Source: Polyangium sp. 6x1 (GTDB lineage: Bacteria; Myxococcota_A; Polyangia; Polyangiales; Polyangiaceae). Taken from it: a stretch of DNA of 64,000 nucleotides. The notes below the pieces were generated by a model. It did no database searches and was not told the origin of the DNA. It saw only the letters and a list, made by a program, of their open reading frames with translations. Both the position numbers and the translations under genes were made by a program. Positions 16,194 through 26,500 of this stretch are shown one piece after another. Each line of letters begins with the position of its first letter. Position 1 is the first letter of the stretch. The DNA is taken from NCBI RefSeq assembly GCF_029946515.1, contig NZ_JARZHH010000064.1:1-64000 (forward strand). Direction: 5' to 3'.

Positions 16194-18167
16194 CTAGCCC
16201 TTCGCGGGCGCAGGCGTCGCACCGCGCGGCGGTCCGGCTTCGGGCGAGCGCTTGTTCCACACGTACGCGCCCACCGCGAGCGCGAGCAGGACGAGCTGCG
16301 CGGTGATCGTCTCGAGCGTCGGATAGAAGCCGATGACGGGGACGGTCGGCAAGCCGACGCGGTGCGCCGGCACGACGCCCGCCATCTGCAGCGCCGAGAG
16401 GCCTTGGCCGATGAACACGACCGCGAGGCCGTAGAGCAGGTAGCTCGAGACGCGGAAGAAGACCTGCGGCGGCGCGAAACGTCCAGCCCGCGTGTACGCG
16501 GAGACGATGATCACGAGCACGACCGCGCCGACGGCCGCGCCCACGACGGCCGCGAGCGACGAGGCCTCGGAGGCGAGCAGGGCCTGGTAGAAGAGGACGG
16601 TCTCGAACGCCTCGCGGTAGGCCGCGAGGAACGAGACGCCGAAGAGCGAGAGCGCCGCCTTGCGAGGCGAGATGTGCTCCTTGAGGAAGCGCATCCAGCG
16701 CTGGACCTCGCGCTTCGCGAGCAGCGAGTAGCTCACGTAGAAGAGCACCGCCGTCGCGAGCAGGGCGGTGATGCCTTCGATGAGCTCGCGCTTCGCGCCC
16801 GAGATCGTGACGAGCCGGAGCGAGAGGAGGAACGTGAGGACGCCGAGGACGAGCGCCACGGCCCACCCGGCGTGGACGTAGCGCTTCTTGTCCGCGTGGC
16901 CCGCCTGCGCCGCGAGGCCGAGCAGCGCCGCCACGAGCAGCGCCGCCTCGACGCCCTCGCGCACGACGATGCCGCCGCTCGAGATCGCCGTCGACACGAA
17001 GCCCGTACGCTTCGCGCCTTCCTTGAGCCTCGCCTCGGCCGCCGTGAGCTCGGCGAGCGTCCCGCTGATCGAAGCGCCGAGCGCGGCCGGCGCCTCGCCG
17101 CGATCGAGCGCGGCGCGCAGGCCCATGTAGTGGTCCTCGATCCGCGCCACGATGCCGGCGTCGATCGACTTGAGCTGCGCCTCGACCGGCTCGACGCCTT
17201 CGAGGTAGCTGTCGATGATCTGCCCCTTCGCCGCCTCGCGATCGCCGCGCTGGAGCGCGACGCGCGCCCGATCGAGCTTCGCCCGCGCGAGCGCGAGCGG
17301 CGAGCGGGCCGCGCGATCCTCGTACGGCGCGCGCTTGCGCAGATCGGCGAGCATCGCGGGGATTCGATCCTGCGTCATGCCCGCAGCGGCGAGATCCTCG
17401 CGCAGCGACGCATCCGAGCGGGTCGCGAGCTCCGCGAGCGCGTACGTCGGCGCGCCTTCCGCCGGCGCCTCGGTGTGGCGCAGCGAGACCACGTAGAACG
17501 CGACGTCCCACCGCTCGGCCTCGCTGAGCTGCGAGAACGGCACCATCGCGGTGCCCTGCACGCCGAAGCGCACCGTGCTCGCCACGCGGAAGGGCGTCAT
17601 GCCGTCGGCCACCTCCGGATCCCAGAAGTTCGCGGGCCGCGGGTTCAGCGTCGCGGCCTTCGGCGTGTCGCCGCGGCCTTGCTCGCCGTGGCACTCGGTG
17701 CAGTGCTTCTGGAAGATCGCACGACCGCGCTCGGCGTTCGGGGCCGCCGCGGGCGCCTCGGCCAGGCGGAACGCGCCGAGGATCGCCGTGCGTGCTTCGA
17801 GCGTCGCGGCCGTCACCTCGCTCGCGGGCGCCTTCTTCTCGACGAGCGAGCGCACCTTGCCGACGAGCGAAGGCAGATCCACGCGCGGCGCGTCGGCCGG
17901 CAGCGCGGGCTGGATCCTGCCTGCGATCTTCGCGCCGTCGTCGAGGAGCGAGAGCTGCTCGTCGTACTCGCCCTGGTTCGTGATCGCGCCGTGATCCACG
18001 GCGCCGCCGTAGTCCGCGCCCACGTAGCCGAGCACGTGCACGAGGCGCTGCGCCTCGACCTCGGGCGGATCGCCGTAGTCAGCCCTCGCGAGAGGGGCGG
18101 CCACGAGCACCAGCGCCGCCGCGAGCACCGCGAGGAGCGACCGGAGACGCGCGAAGATGACAATCAT
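16194..18167 (-). CDS. Cytochrome c / FTR1-family iron permease fusion
   Basis: A 657-residue membrane protein. A signal peptide (residues 1-29, ending LARA) is followed by a periplasmic helical region, a c-type heme motif CTECH near residue 155 with a distal Met-containing FGVQGTAMVPF, a second soluble region, then about seven membrane helices carrying the paired FTR1 iron motifs REGVE (about 401) and REAFE (about 521). FTR1 permeases import iron coupled to oxidation; the fused heme domain may supply that redox step. The ATG at 18167 starts just before the signal peptide. It lies 44 bp downstream of the GNAT gene. A weak ATGA-TTG-TCAT symmetry covers the start but is not a convincing Fur box. 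Confidence 0.9.
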   Translation of the reverse strand: MIVIFARLRSLLAVLAAALVLVAAPLARADYGDPPEVEAQRLVHVLGYVGADYGGAVDHGAITNQGEYDEQLSLLDDGAKIAGRIQPALPADAPRVDLPSLVGKVRSLVEKKAPASEVTAATLEARTAILGAFRLAEAPAAAPNAERGRAIFQKHCTECHGEQGRGDTPKAATLNPRPANFWDPEVADGMTPFRVASTVRFGVQGTAMVPFSQLSEAERWDVAFYVVSLRHTEAPAEGAPTYALAELATRSDASLREDLAAAGMTQDRIPAMLADLRKRAPYEDRAARSPLALARAKLDRARVALQRGDREAAKGQIIDSYLEGVEPVEAQLKSIDAGIVARIEDHYMGLRAALDRGEAPAALGASISGTLAELTAAEARLKEGAKRTGFVSTAISSGGIVVREGVEAALLVAALLGLAAQAGHADKKRYVHAGWAVALVLGVLTFLLSLRLVTISGAKRELIEGITALLATAVLFYVSYSLLAKREVQRWMRFLKEHISPRKAALSLFGVSFLAAYREAFETVLFYQALLASEASSLAAVVGAAVGAVVLVIIVSAYTRAGRFAPPQVFFRVSSYLLYGLAVVFIGQGLSALQMAGVVPAHRVGLPTVPVIGFYPTLETITAQLVLLALAVGAYVWNKRSPEAGPPRGATPAPAKG

Positions 18168-18211
18168 GTTCAACAAGAGTACCGAAACAACGAAACGTTG
18201 CAAGGGCTGGA

Positions 18212-19162
18212 TCAGAAGTGATCCAAGGACCCGAAAAACGTTTTTCCTGGATCGATCATGGAGATCCCCCCACCGAGCGCAAGCGCCATGGCGATCGCGG
18301 TGGGGCGGTTTCGGGTGACGAACGGCTCGCCTTCGAGGTGCGGCGGGAGCCAGCTCGCGACGTTCGCGGCGCCCTCGGCGAGCGCGATCTTTCGCAGGGC
18401 GCCGAGGACGTCGTCGCGCGGGATGCCGGGCGCGGCCCACTCGTCGACCCACAAGGTGCGGGGCGGAGGTTCGGCGCCGTCGTCGCGCTTTCCGTCGTGG
18501 AGCGCGGCGAGCGCGTAGCCGACGTCGCGGCCGTCGCGCCGCAGGATCCAGCCGAGATCGCCGTGGTTGCGAAAGCGGAAGTAGCGCAGGATCTCGAGCG
18601 TGCGCGCGGGCCGCACGAACGACGGATCCCAGGACACGTCGTACGCGTCGAGCATGAAGCGCTCGTCCTCGGGCGTGGAGGGGCGCACGTCGAGCGAGGT
18701 CTCGGTGGGGAGCGCGGAGGCATCCGCCGCGTGCTCGAGCGCGGGCAACGCGACGAAGCCGAGCCGCTCGTAGAAGCCGGGATCGATGTCCGAATACAGG
18801 AGCGCGAGCGCGACGCCGTCCGCGCGCGCCTCGTCGAGCACGGCGCGAAGAAGCTCGCTCGCGGCGCCCGTCCCGCGCGCGTCGGGCCGCGTGAAGACCG
18901 CGCCGATCCCCACGCCGGGGGCCTTGCCACCGCCGGGGACGCTCACGGAGAGGCCGTAGCGCTTGATGCCCGCGACGAGCCGCCCCGCGTCGTCGAGCAG
19001 CCCCGTGTACCGCAGGATCGCGGGCCCTGCGCGGCGGAGCTGCGCGCGCTGCGCCTCGATGTGCGCGTCGACGGAGCGACCGCCCGACCAGATCACGTGC
19101 GTCTGCCGCGCCGCCTCGGCGACGAGCGCGTCATCGAGCCGGGGTACGTAGGTGCGGCTCAC
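18212..19162 (-). CDS. GNAT-family N-acetyltransferase (Eis-like two-domain)
   Basis: A 316-residue protein. The N-terminal half is a GNAT fold with the acetyl-CoA loop region at IGAVFTRPDARGTGAASELL and the downstream LALLYSDIDPGFYERLGF strand-helix typical of the family. The C-terminal half looks like a second, degenerate GNAT-like domain. The start is a GTG at 19162 that overlaps the kynureninase-like stop codon (GTGA), so the two are probably coupled. Acceptor substrate unknown. Confidence 0.78.
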   Translation of the reverse strand: MSRTYVPRLDDALVAEAARQTHVIWSGGRSVDAHIEAQRAQLRRAGPAILRYTGLLDDAGRLVAGIKRYGLSVSVPGGGKAPGVGIGAVFTRPDARGTGAASELLRAVLDEARADGVALALLYSDIDPGFYERLGFVALPALEHAADASALPTETSLDVRPSTPEDERFMLDAYDVSWDPSFVRPARTLEILRYFRFRNHGDLGWILRRDGRDVGYALAALHDGKRDDGAEPPPRTLWVDEWAAPGIPRDDVLGALRKIALAEGAANVASWLPPHLEGEPFVTRNRPTAIAMALALGGGISMIDPGKTFFGSLDHF

Positions 19163-20352
19163 GACGCGACCTCGCGGCGGATCTCCTCGGCGACGGCGAG
19201 CGTGCCGCGATCGATCTCGTCGTCCGTGAGGTAAGGCGCGGGGCCGATCCGGACGAGATCCCCGCGCGAATCGACGAAGATCCCGCGCGCCCGCAGCCGC
19301 TCGACGACGTGCCCGGCGCCCGGCGATCGGACGGCGACGAAAGCCCCGCGCCGCTCGTCCACGCGGGACGAGGCCACGCGATCGGCGATCCCCGCCTCGT
19401 CGAGCCGCGCGAGGATGCGGCGCGTTTGGCGCAGCGAAATCGCGCGGAGGGCCGGGACGTCGAGCCCGAACGCGTCCCAGTGCCGGAGCACCGCGTCCGC
19501 GCGGTAGACCGGCGTGGGATCGAAGGTCGCGCCCGAGAAGCGCGCGCCGCCGGATCCGTACCCCACGGCCTCCGTGCGATCGCCTTCGAGGGCGGAAAAA
19601 TCCGCGAACCAGCCGGTGTCCGCGGGTCGCAGGTTCGTCCTCTCGGGAGAACGAAGGAAGCAGATCCCCTCCCCCAGCTCCGCGTACTTGTAGCCGCCGG
19701 CCGTGACGAAGAGCGCGTCCTTCGCCGGTCCCCACTCGATCGGGACCACGTTGAACGCGTGGTACGCGTCGACGAGCGGGACGGCGCCCACCTCGACGGC
19801 GCGCGCCGCGATCTCACCGATCCGCGGCACGACGTAAGCATCCTCGAACAGCACGGCCGAGAGCGCGACGAGGCTCGTGCCGGGCACGATCGCTTCGAGG
19901 AACCGATCCACGAGGGAGCCGCGATCGGCCGAGTCGACCCACGTGACGCGCAGGCCGTCCTCTGCGAGCCGAGATAGTTGGCGGTGCAACGAATGGAACT
20001 CGGACCGCGTGGTGACCACGCGCGGGGCCTTCGCGAGCGGGAAACACGAGAGCAGGCGCGTGACGAGCTCGTGCGTGCTCTTGCCGAAGGTGATCGCGTC
20101 TCGCTCGTCGAAGCCGAGCCGCCCGAGGATGCGGCGCCCGACGGACTCCATCCTCGGGAAGACCGCGCGGGACCACTTGTCGTCGACGAACCTCGCGGCG
20201 TCATCGAACGCCTCGAGGTTCGCCTCACGCGCGACGTCGGGCCACGCCTGGTGCGAGTGGCCCGTGAGGAGCACGCGATCACCCGTCAAGAACCGGCTGT
20301 ACGCCGCTCGAAACGCGCCGAGATCCAGCGCGCGCGGTGCCTCGTCGCTCAT
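19159..20352 (-). CDS. Kynureninase-like PLP enzyme (class V aminotransferase fold)
   Basis: A 397-residue PLP-dependent enzyme. It opens with a kynureninase-type block TGHSHQAWPDVAREA, has the cofactor Asp and His in DAYHAFNVVP, and the Schiff-base Lys in TAGGYKYAELGEGI. Kynureninases cleave kynurenine or 3-hydroxykynurenine to (hydroxy)anthranilate and alanine. No other tryptophan-catabolism genes are adjacent; it is coupled to a GNAT gene instead, so another C-S or C-C lyase role is possible. Start ATG at 20352. Confidence 0.75.
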   Translation of the reverse strand: MSDEAPRALDLGAFRAAYSRFLTGDRVLLTGHSHQAWPDVAREANLEAFDDAARFVDDKWSRAVFPRMESVGRRILGRLGFDERDAITFGKSTHELVTRLLSCFPLAKAPRVVTTRSEFHSLHRQLSRLAEDGLRVTWVDSADRGSLVDRFLEAIVPGTSLVALSAVLFEDAYVVPRIGEIAARAVEVGAVPLVDAYHAFNVVPIEWGPAKDALFVTAGGYKYAELGEGICFLRSPERTNLRPADTGWFADFSALEGDRTEAVGYGSGGARFSGATFDPTPVYRADAVLRHWDAFGLDVPALRAISLRQTRRILARLDEAGIADRVASSRVDERRGAFVAVRSPGAGHVVERLRARGIFVDSRGDLVRIGPAPYLTDDEIDRGTLAVAEEIRREVAS

Positions 20353-20368
20353 GCTCCCGCCTCTCCCA

Positions 20369-21598
20369 TCACTTCCGCGCGTACGACACGGTCACGCTCG
20401 TGTCGACCGAGGTGTTCTGCTTCTCGGTCTTGCCGCCCGCGGCGATCTGCACCTCGAGCGTCATCGCGCTCTTCACGGTCATCGATCCGCCCGTCGGCGC
20501 GACGTCCTTCGTGTCGAGCACGCTCGTGCCGCTGCCCTGCGACTTGAACGCGACGAGCCGCGCCGACGCGCCCGGCGGCATGCCCGGTGGCGTCACCGTG
20601 TCCTTCGCCGCGAGCTGCTTCACCGCGACGTCCAGCGTGAGCAGGTCGCCCTTGCGCTCCTTCAAGGTGAACGTCGAGACCTGCAAGAGATCCGCGCCGT
20701 TCGCCGTGAGCCTGCCGAGGACCTCCCACTTCGCGCCGGGGCCCACGGGCTCGTCCGGCAAGGGCGCCATCATCGACTCGATCGACTGCGTCATGCCCGT
20801 CATCATCTGCTGCGCCGCCTGCGGCACGGCCTTCGGCATGCTCATGGTCACGTCGTGGACGCGGCCCTTCTCGTCGACGAAGTACCGCATCCCGAGCCCC
20901 TTGATCGGCTCGAGCTGCGGGCGCAGCGCCTCGGCGATCTTGTCCTGCCCCGCCCCCTGCGACTCGACCGCGACGTCCTTCAGCGTGCCCTCGATCGGCC
21001 AGTCGCTGCCCTTCTTGTCGCCGGTCGAGAAGTCGAACGTCATGACCATGCGCGGCATCTTCGTGGGCGGCAGGTTCATGCCCGCCGCGCTCATGGCCAT
21101 CTCGAGCTCCATGCCCATGCGCAGCGGCTTCGACGTGCCCTTCACGAGCGCGTACGCCGCGGCCGCGCGCGGCTCACCGCCCGCCGCGAGCAGGTGCACG
21201 ACCGGACGCCCGCCCGCCTTGACGAGTTTGTCCGCGGCGCCCTTCGGCAAGATCCCGTTCGGCGCGTCGGGCACCGAGGTCTTCGCGGCCACGTCGGCCG
21301 CGGGCTGCGTATCGCCCTTCGGCGCCGCCGCCTTCGCTTCTTCCTTCGGCTCGGTCTTCGCCTTGTCGTCGGCCTTGGGCTCGCCCTTCGGGGCCTCGGC
21401 CTTCAGCTCCGCCTCGGGCTTCGTGGCGTCCTCGGGCTTCGGCTCGGCCTTCGCCTCAGGCTTCGGCGCGTCCGCCTTCGCCTTCGCCTCGTCGACCTTC
21501 TCCGGCGCGGGCGCCGGCGGGGCCTCCTTCGATTCACACGCCAGAAGCGAAAACGCGAGCAGGCCGGCGAGCGGCAACCCCAGGAGCGACCTCGACAT
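20369..21598 (-). CDS. Lipoprotein with Lys/Ala/Pro/Glu-rich linker
   Basis: A 409-residue predicted lipoprotein of unknown function. The signal peptide ends in the lipobox LLAC (Cys near residue 21). About 75 residues rich in Ala, Lys, Pro and Glu follow (repeated EAKA/PKPEAK-type units), probably a wall-spanning linker. The globular remainder contains Met-rich segments and no motif I recognise. The ATG at 21598 starts directly at the signal peptide. It sits 16 bp upstream of the kynureninase-like gene and 56 bp downstream of the carboxypeptidase on the same strand. Confidence 0.75.
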   Translation of the reverse strand: MSRSLLGLPLAGLLAFSLLACESKEAPPAPAPEKVDEAKAKADAPKPEAKAEPKPEDATKPEAELKAEAPKGEPKADDKAKTEPKEEAKAAAPKGDTQPAADVAAKTSVPDAPNGILPKGAADKLVKAGGRPVVHLLAAGGEPRAAAAYALVKGTSKPLRMGMELEMAMSAAGMNLPPTKMPRMVMTFDFSTGDKKGSDWPIEGTLKDVAVESQGAGQDKIAEALRPQLEPIKGLGMRYFVDEKGRVHDVTMSMPKAVPQAAQQMMTGMTQSIESMMAPLPDEPVGPGAKWEVLGRLTANGADLLQVSTFTLKERKGDLLTLDVAVKQLAAKDTVTPPGMPPGASARLVAFKSQGSGTSVLDTKDVAPTGGSMTVKSAMTLEVQIAAGGKTEKQNTSVDTSVTVSYARK

Positions 21599-21654
21599 CA
21601 CGAAACACCCTCCACAGCCGGCCCGACCGAACTCCGGCGGCGGCCGAGCCTGCT

Positions 21655-23400
21655 TTATCCCACTTCCACGCGCGCTTCCACCTTGCCCACGCGCGGCGAT
21701 CCTGCGTGGATCGTGACCACCCCACGCCCCCGCACGATCCAGCGAGCGCGCGCCCGCCGCGGACCGCCGCCCGTCCGCGGAAATCCGGGCGAGCTCATCG
21801 CGTCGACCGCGCCCCAACCTTCGAGATGTCCAAGGGCCGCATCACGCTCGCCCGACACGAGCTTCACGCCCTCGCCGAGCGAGATCTGCGCGCGCACCAC
21901 GTCGTTCCAGGGCAGGCTCCGCGCCGACGAGAGCACGAACGTCGGCAGGAAGCCGAGGTTCTCGACGACGGCCGAGACCTCCCAGAGATCCCCTTCCAGC
22001 CGCGCCGCCCGCGCCTCGACGAGCCGCGGCCGCGGCGCGAGCGAGGCGAGGCGCAAGAAGAAGCGCGACTGCCGCTCGCAGAGCTCGCCGAGCTTGTCGT
22101 GCGGCGGGTTCCAGATGCCGAAGCGCGGATCGTGCCCACCGATCTCCACGGGTCCGAGCTGCGGATGCACGAACGGCCGCCACGCGCCGACGATCCGCTT
22201 CTGGTTGTGCTCGCGATCCCACGCAGCCATGCGGAGCGTGTCCTCGCGCGTGCGACGCTGGTAGTTCCAGACGAACGGGCGCAGCACGGGCAAGCCCACC
22301 TGCTTCCAGAAGTCCCAGAGCTCGCACACCATCGAGACCGCGCCTCGCTGCGTGTACGCGTAGGCGCTGAGGTCGCCGCGCAGGGGCTTGTCGGGCTCGT
22401 AGAGGAACTCCTCGAAGCCGCTCACCATGGGGTAGCCGCCGACGTCCTCGGCCCAGCGCTCGAGCGTCCGGTAGAGCGTGAGATCCGTGGGATCCATGCG
22501 GTTATCGGGCTGCTCTCCCGATGGACGAATGTACACGCCGCCGAAGCAGTGCAGGTTCAGCCACGCGAAGATGTTCGGCCGCTTCGAGGTGAACTCGACG
22601 ACCGCGCGCGACTCGGGCTCGCTCGTGGCGTACGCGCCCGCGCCCTTCTGGTGCGGCTCCGGCGCCCAGCCGTAGGGAAAATTGCGGTTCATGTCGACCG
22701 CGTTGTCCGAGAGGTAGTCCGGCGCCGGGATGGCAAAACCGTCCCAGTGCTCGATCGTGCCCTCGGGATACACCGTGTAAAACGGCCCCGCGTCCTCGAT
22801 GCGCCGCGGGAGCATGAGGTCCGGGTCTTCCGGCGAACCAACAAAATCCCCCGCCGGATCGAGCCGCCGCATCGAGAGCGCGAGCCCATCGCCGTCGACG
22901 TCCCCGCTCTTCCAGAACGGCGCGCCGCGGCCGAGCCGATCGTCGCGCGGGTTCGATCGCACGTATCCGCCCGTCCGGAGCACGCTCTCCGCGCCGTCCG
23001 GGCACATGCGCGGCAGCACGTAAAACGTCACGTCCTCCCGCAGGAGCGCGGTCAGGTGCGCGGGCAGATCGTGCAAGGGTTCGTTCGGACAAACCAGGTT
23101 CCGGATCACGTCCTCGGCGATGGCGAGCGCCACGCTCGACCCGGCGAGCTCGACCGCGTGCATGTTGCCGTCCACCCACGCCGCGGGCCCGTCGCCGTCG
23201 GGGTCGCGCCCGATCGCGAGCAGCCAGATGTCGCGCCCTTCCAGCGTCTTACCGAGGCTCCGGAGCCGCACGAATTCGGAAAACCCTTCCGCCCAGGCCC
23301 GCACCTGCCGCGTGAGCTCGTCGTACGTCACGTACCTCGCGCGAAACCCCACCGACATCGCCTCGAGCCGCCCCCGCGCCTCGCTCGGATCCTTCGACAT
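21655..23400 (-). CDS. M14-family zinc carboxypeptidase
   Basis: A 581-residue protein. Zinc ligands appear as HAVE in GNMHAVELAGS near residue 80 and the third His in NLHCFGG near 283; the catalytic Glu lies in MVCELWDFW near 360. Between them are SNPRDDR and VDMNRNFPYGW, typical of M14 substrate binding. The C-terminal ~150 residues form an extra beta-rich region. No signal peptide is evident, so it is probably cytoplasmic. The ATG at 23400 was chosen because upstream codons are not protein-like. It is first in a five-gene minus-strand run and divergent from the kinase gene. Confidence 0.85.
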   Translation of the reverse strand: MSKDPSEARGRLEAMSVGFRARYVTYDELTRQVRAWAEGFSEFVRLRSLGKTLEGRDIWLLAIGRDPDGDGPAAWVDGNMHAVELAGSSVALAIAEDVIRNLVCPNEPLHDLPAHLTALLREDVTFYVLPRMCPDGAESVLRTGGYVRSNPRDDRLGRGAPFWKSGDVDGDGLALSMRRLDPAGDFVGSPEDPDLMLPRRIEDAGPFYTVYPEGTIEHWDGFAIPAPDYLSDNAVDMNRNFPYGWAPEPHQKGAGAYATSEPESRAVVEFTSKRPNIFAWLNLHCFGGVYIRPSGEQPDNRMDPTDLTLYRTLERWAEDVGGYPMVSGFEEFLYEPDKPLRGDLSAYAYTQRGAVSMVCELWDFWKQVGLPVLRPFVWNYQRRTREDTLRMAAWDREHNQKRIVGAWRPFVHPQLGPVEIGGHDPRFGIWNPPHDKLGELCERQSRFFLRLASLAPRPRLVEARAARLEGDLWEVSAVVENLGFLPTFVLSSARSLPWNDVVRAQISLGEGVKLVSGERDAALGHLEGWGAVDAMSSPGFPRTGGGPRRARARWIVRGRGVVTIHAGSPRVGKVEARVEVG

Positions 23401-23524
23401 GTCCGCACCCTCGCAAACGGAACGCAGCATCGCAAGCCCATGAAAATCTTCCGTTCGAGACGATGGTAAAAACGTTGCCCACGCTCCTCGTTCCGGGGAA
23501 TGATCCGAAGCTAGAGGCAGACAC

Positions 23525-26500
23525 TTGCGCGCGCGCGCCGAATTCCTCGACGGACTGCTCGAGCTCCACAGGTACGAAGATCGCAGCGCGCGCCGCAGCG
23601 TCTTCCGGCAGAGCATCGCCTCGCTCGCGATCGAGGCCTCGCTCGACGGCCCGCCGCCGCTCGACGGCCTGTCCGCCGATGCGCTGCTCGCGGGCATCCG
23701 CGTCGCGCTCGCCGACGGGCTCTTCGACGACCTCGGCTGGCTCGCGCCCGCGGCCGCGGCCGTCGCGCTCTACGAGATCACCGGCGCGCTCCCCCTCGGC
23801 CCGGAGCGGCGCGAGATCGGCCGCCGCGTCCTCGCCCAGCTCTACGACGGCAGCGCCGCCACGTTCGTCGCGCTCGCCACGCGCATGGCCCTCGGCAGCG
23901 CCCGCGCGCTCGCCGGCGCGCCCGTGCGCGCGCGAATCGCCCTCGCCCTGCAGCTCCCGGGCAGCGTCGACGTGCCGGTCGATCCACTCGCGCTCGCGCT
24001 CGTCTCGCGACGCGACCTCGCGCGCGACTGGGTCGGCGCCGCCTCCACCGGCTCGCTCCCCGAGCGCCGCCTCGCCGCGCGCCTGCTCGAACGCGCCGCG
24101 CGCGAGGCCGTCCGCCGCGCGAGCCAGGGCGACGACGACGCCTTGCGCCTCTTCCGCGGCCTCGGCGCCGATCCTCCCGCCTCGTCGAGCCGCGCCACCG
24201 CGCCCGACGTCGTCCTCGAGGCCTACCACCTGCTCCTCGCCGATCGCGAGACGCTCGTCTGGCGCCACGTCGCCGCCGCCCGCGGACTGCTCTCCGGCGC
24301 GCTCCCCGAGCTCGAGCGCGAGATCCGAAAAAACCTCGCGCCAAACCTCACGCCGACCGAGTGGCGCCGCGCCGCGACCTCGCTCGTCGCGAGCATCGCG
24401 GTCGACCCCGAGAACAACCTCGCCACGAGCCGCGATCTGCTCGCCTCGGGCCTCTTGCGCGAAGACCCCGGCCTCGCGATCGCGATGATCTGGGGCCTGC
24501 CGCGCGCCGCCGACGCCGAGCCCGAGGCGGCCGAAGCGCTGCTCGAAGCCATCACCGCCGCGCACCCGATCGCCGTCGCCGACAGCGTCTCCGATCTCCG
24601 CCTGGAGCTCGGCCCCGCGTTCGGCACGCGCGCCCGCGCCGCCTGTGTACAAGCCCTCGCCGTGAGCCTCGCCGCGCCGCAGACCGACGACGGCCTCACC
24701 GCGCTCGGCCAGAGCATCCTTCGCGACCTCGAAGGCCGCGAGCCCTCCGAGCTCGGCGCCACGGTGCGCAGCGCCGTCGACGCGTTCGTCGAGAGCGGCT
24801 CGCGCGAGGCCCACGCCCGCGCCCTCGCCGCCCTCGACCTCGCCGCGAGCACGCTCGACGCCCTCGACGCCCTCGACGCAGGCGCGAGCCCCACGCCCTC
24901 GGCGCGCGGCGGCCTCCCCATCAAACCGAGCGCCTTGCCGCCCGGCCTCCCGCAGACAAACCTCTCCCGTCGCGCCGCCGCCCGCCTCGTCCGCGAGCTC
25001 GATTCGAACCTGTACGAGTCCGGCGCGCTCCGCAGCCTGCTCCTGCTCGAACGACGCGGCTCGGGCACCGACGGCGCCGCTCCGGGCCTCGACGGCCTCG
25101 ACGATCGCATCACGCGCTGGTTGCTCCGCGTCGAGGCGCACTCCCCGCCGGAAGGCACGCCCCCGCACGCCACGTTTCACCAGCGAAACCTGCGCGCCCT
25201 GCTCCACGTCGTCGACGGCGAGAGCGAAGGCGAAGGCAGCGACGACGCCGCCCGCGGCCGCGGCAAGCGGCGCCTGCTCGACACGTGCGACGTGCTCTCG
25301 AAGCGCCTCGTCGCCGAGCCCGGATCCCCCCTCCGCCGCGCCGTCGTCGCCACCGTCGCCCGCGCCTTCGACGCGCTCGTGCGCACACACGTCGCCGACG
25401 CCGCCGACGTCCTGCTCTTCGCCTGCATGCGGAGCGGCGATCCCGAGACGCTCGCGATCCTCGCCGAAGCGAGCGTGCACCCCGACCTCCGGCAGCTCCT
25501 CGCCTGCCAGTCCCGCTTCACCGAAGCCATCAACGCCGCCGCCGCCGATCGCGGCGCCGAGGAGCGCATGGACGCCGCCCTCGCCGCGCTCGAGTCCCTC
25601 GTCACGGAGCTGCCGCAAGGCGCCTCGCAGCGCACCGAGGCCTTACGCACCGCCCTCGCCCGCCTCGCCCGCAGCCTCGACGCCGTCCGCGCCGCGCGCG
25701 CCCTCGCCCCGCTCGCCGAGTCCGCCACGAAGGAAGGCTCTCCCCTCGTCTCCCTCGAAGACGCCCTCGTCGCACTCGCGCGCCTCACAGCCTCAGCGCG
25801 GCGCCGCTTCGGCGACGGCGAAAGCGACGAGACCCCGCACTCCACGATCCTCGGCGCCCACGCCCTCGCACTCGCCGCCGGCATGGCCCGCGAAGGCGGC
25901 GCCACACCCGAGCTCCAGGGCGCCATCGAAAAACTCGTCGGCGCCGCGCGCGCCTCGGTCCCGTCCCCGATCGCACTCGTCGCCTCGCTCGTCCTGCCGC
26001 GCCTCTGCACGCTCCCCGGCCAGCGCACCGGCGGCAGCGCAAGCGAGCCCGACGAGCTGCCCACGACCGATCTCCCCCTGCCCGCATGGCTGCCGCCACG
26101 ACGCACCATCGGCGGCTACTTCGTCCACCGCAGGCTCGGCGGCGGCGCGATCGGGACGGTCTTCATCGTCACACGCGCCGAGGAGCGGCACGACCCGAAC
26201 GCCGAACGTTTTGCCCTCAAAGTACCCGACTACGACGCCACAGCCGCACGCCGCGTCTCCGAAGCCGAGTTCTCGAAGCTCTTCCGCGAAGAAGCCGGCG
26301 CGCTGCTCTCGATGCCAGACCACCCGAACCTGCCACGCTTCGTGACATTCGACGCAGGCGCGCGGCCAAAACCAATCCTCGTGATGGAGCTCATCGAGGG
26401 CGTACGCGGCGATCAACTCATCGACAGCCGAAGCCTCACGATCCAGACCGCACTCGCCCTGCTCGACGGCGTGCTCGCCGGTCTCGAAGCGATGCACTCG

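Noticed and set aside
18157-18175. A Fur-box-like ATGA-TTG-TCAT symmetry at the FTR1 start
   Set aside because: Only 4-bp arms match and it covers the start codon. It is too weak to call an iron-responsive site by eye.
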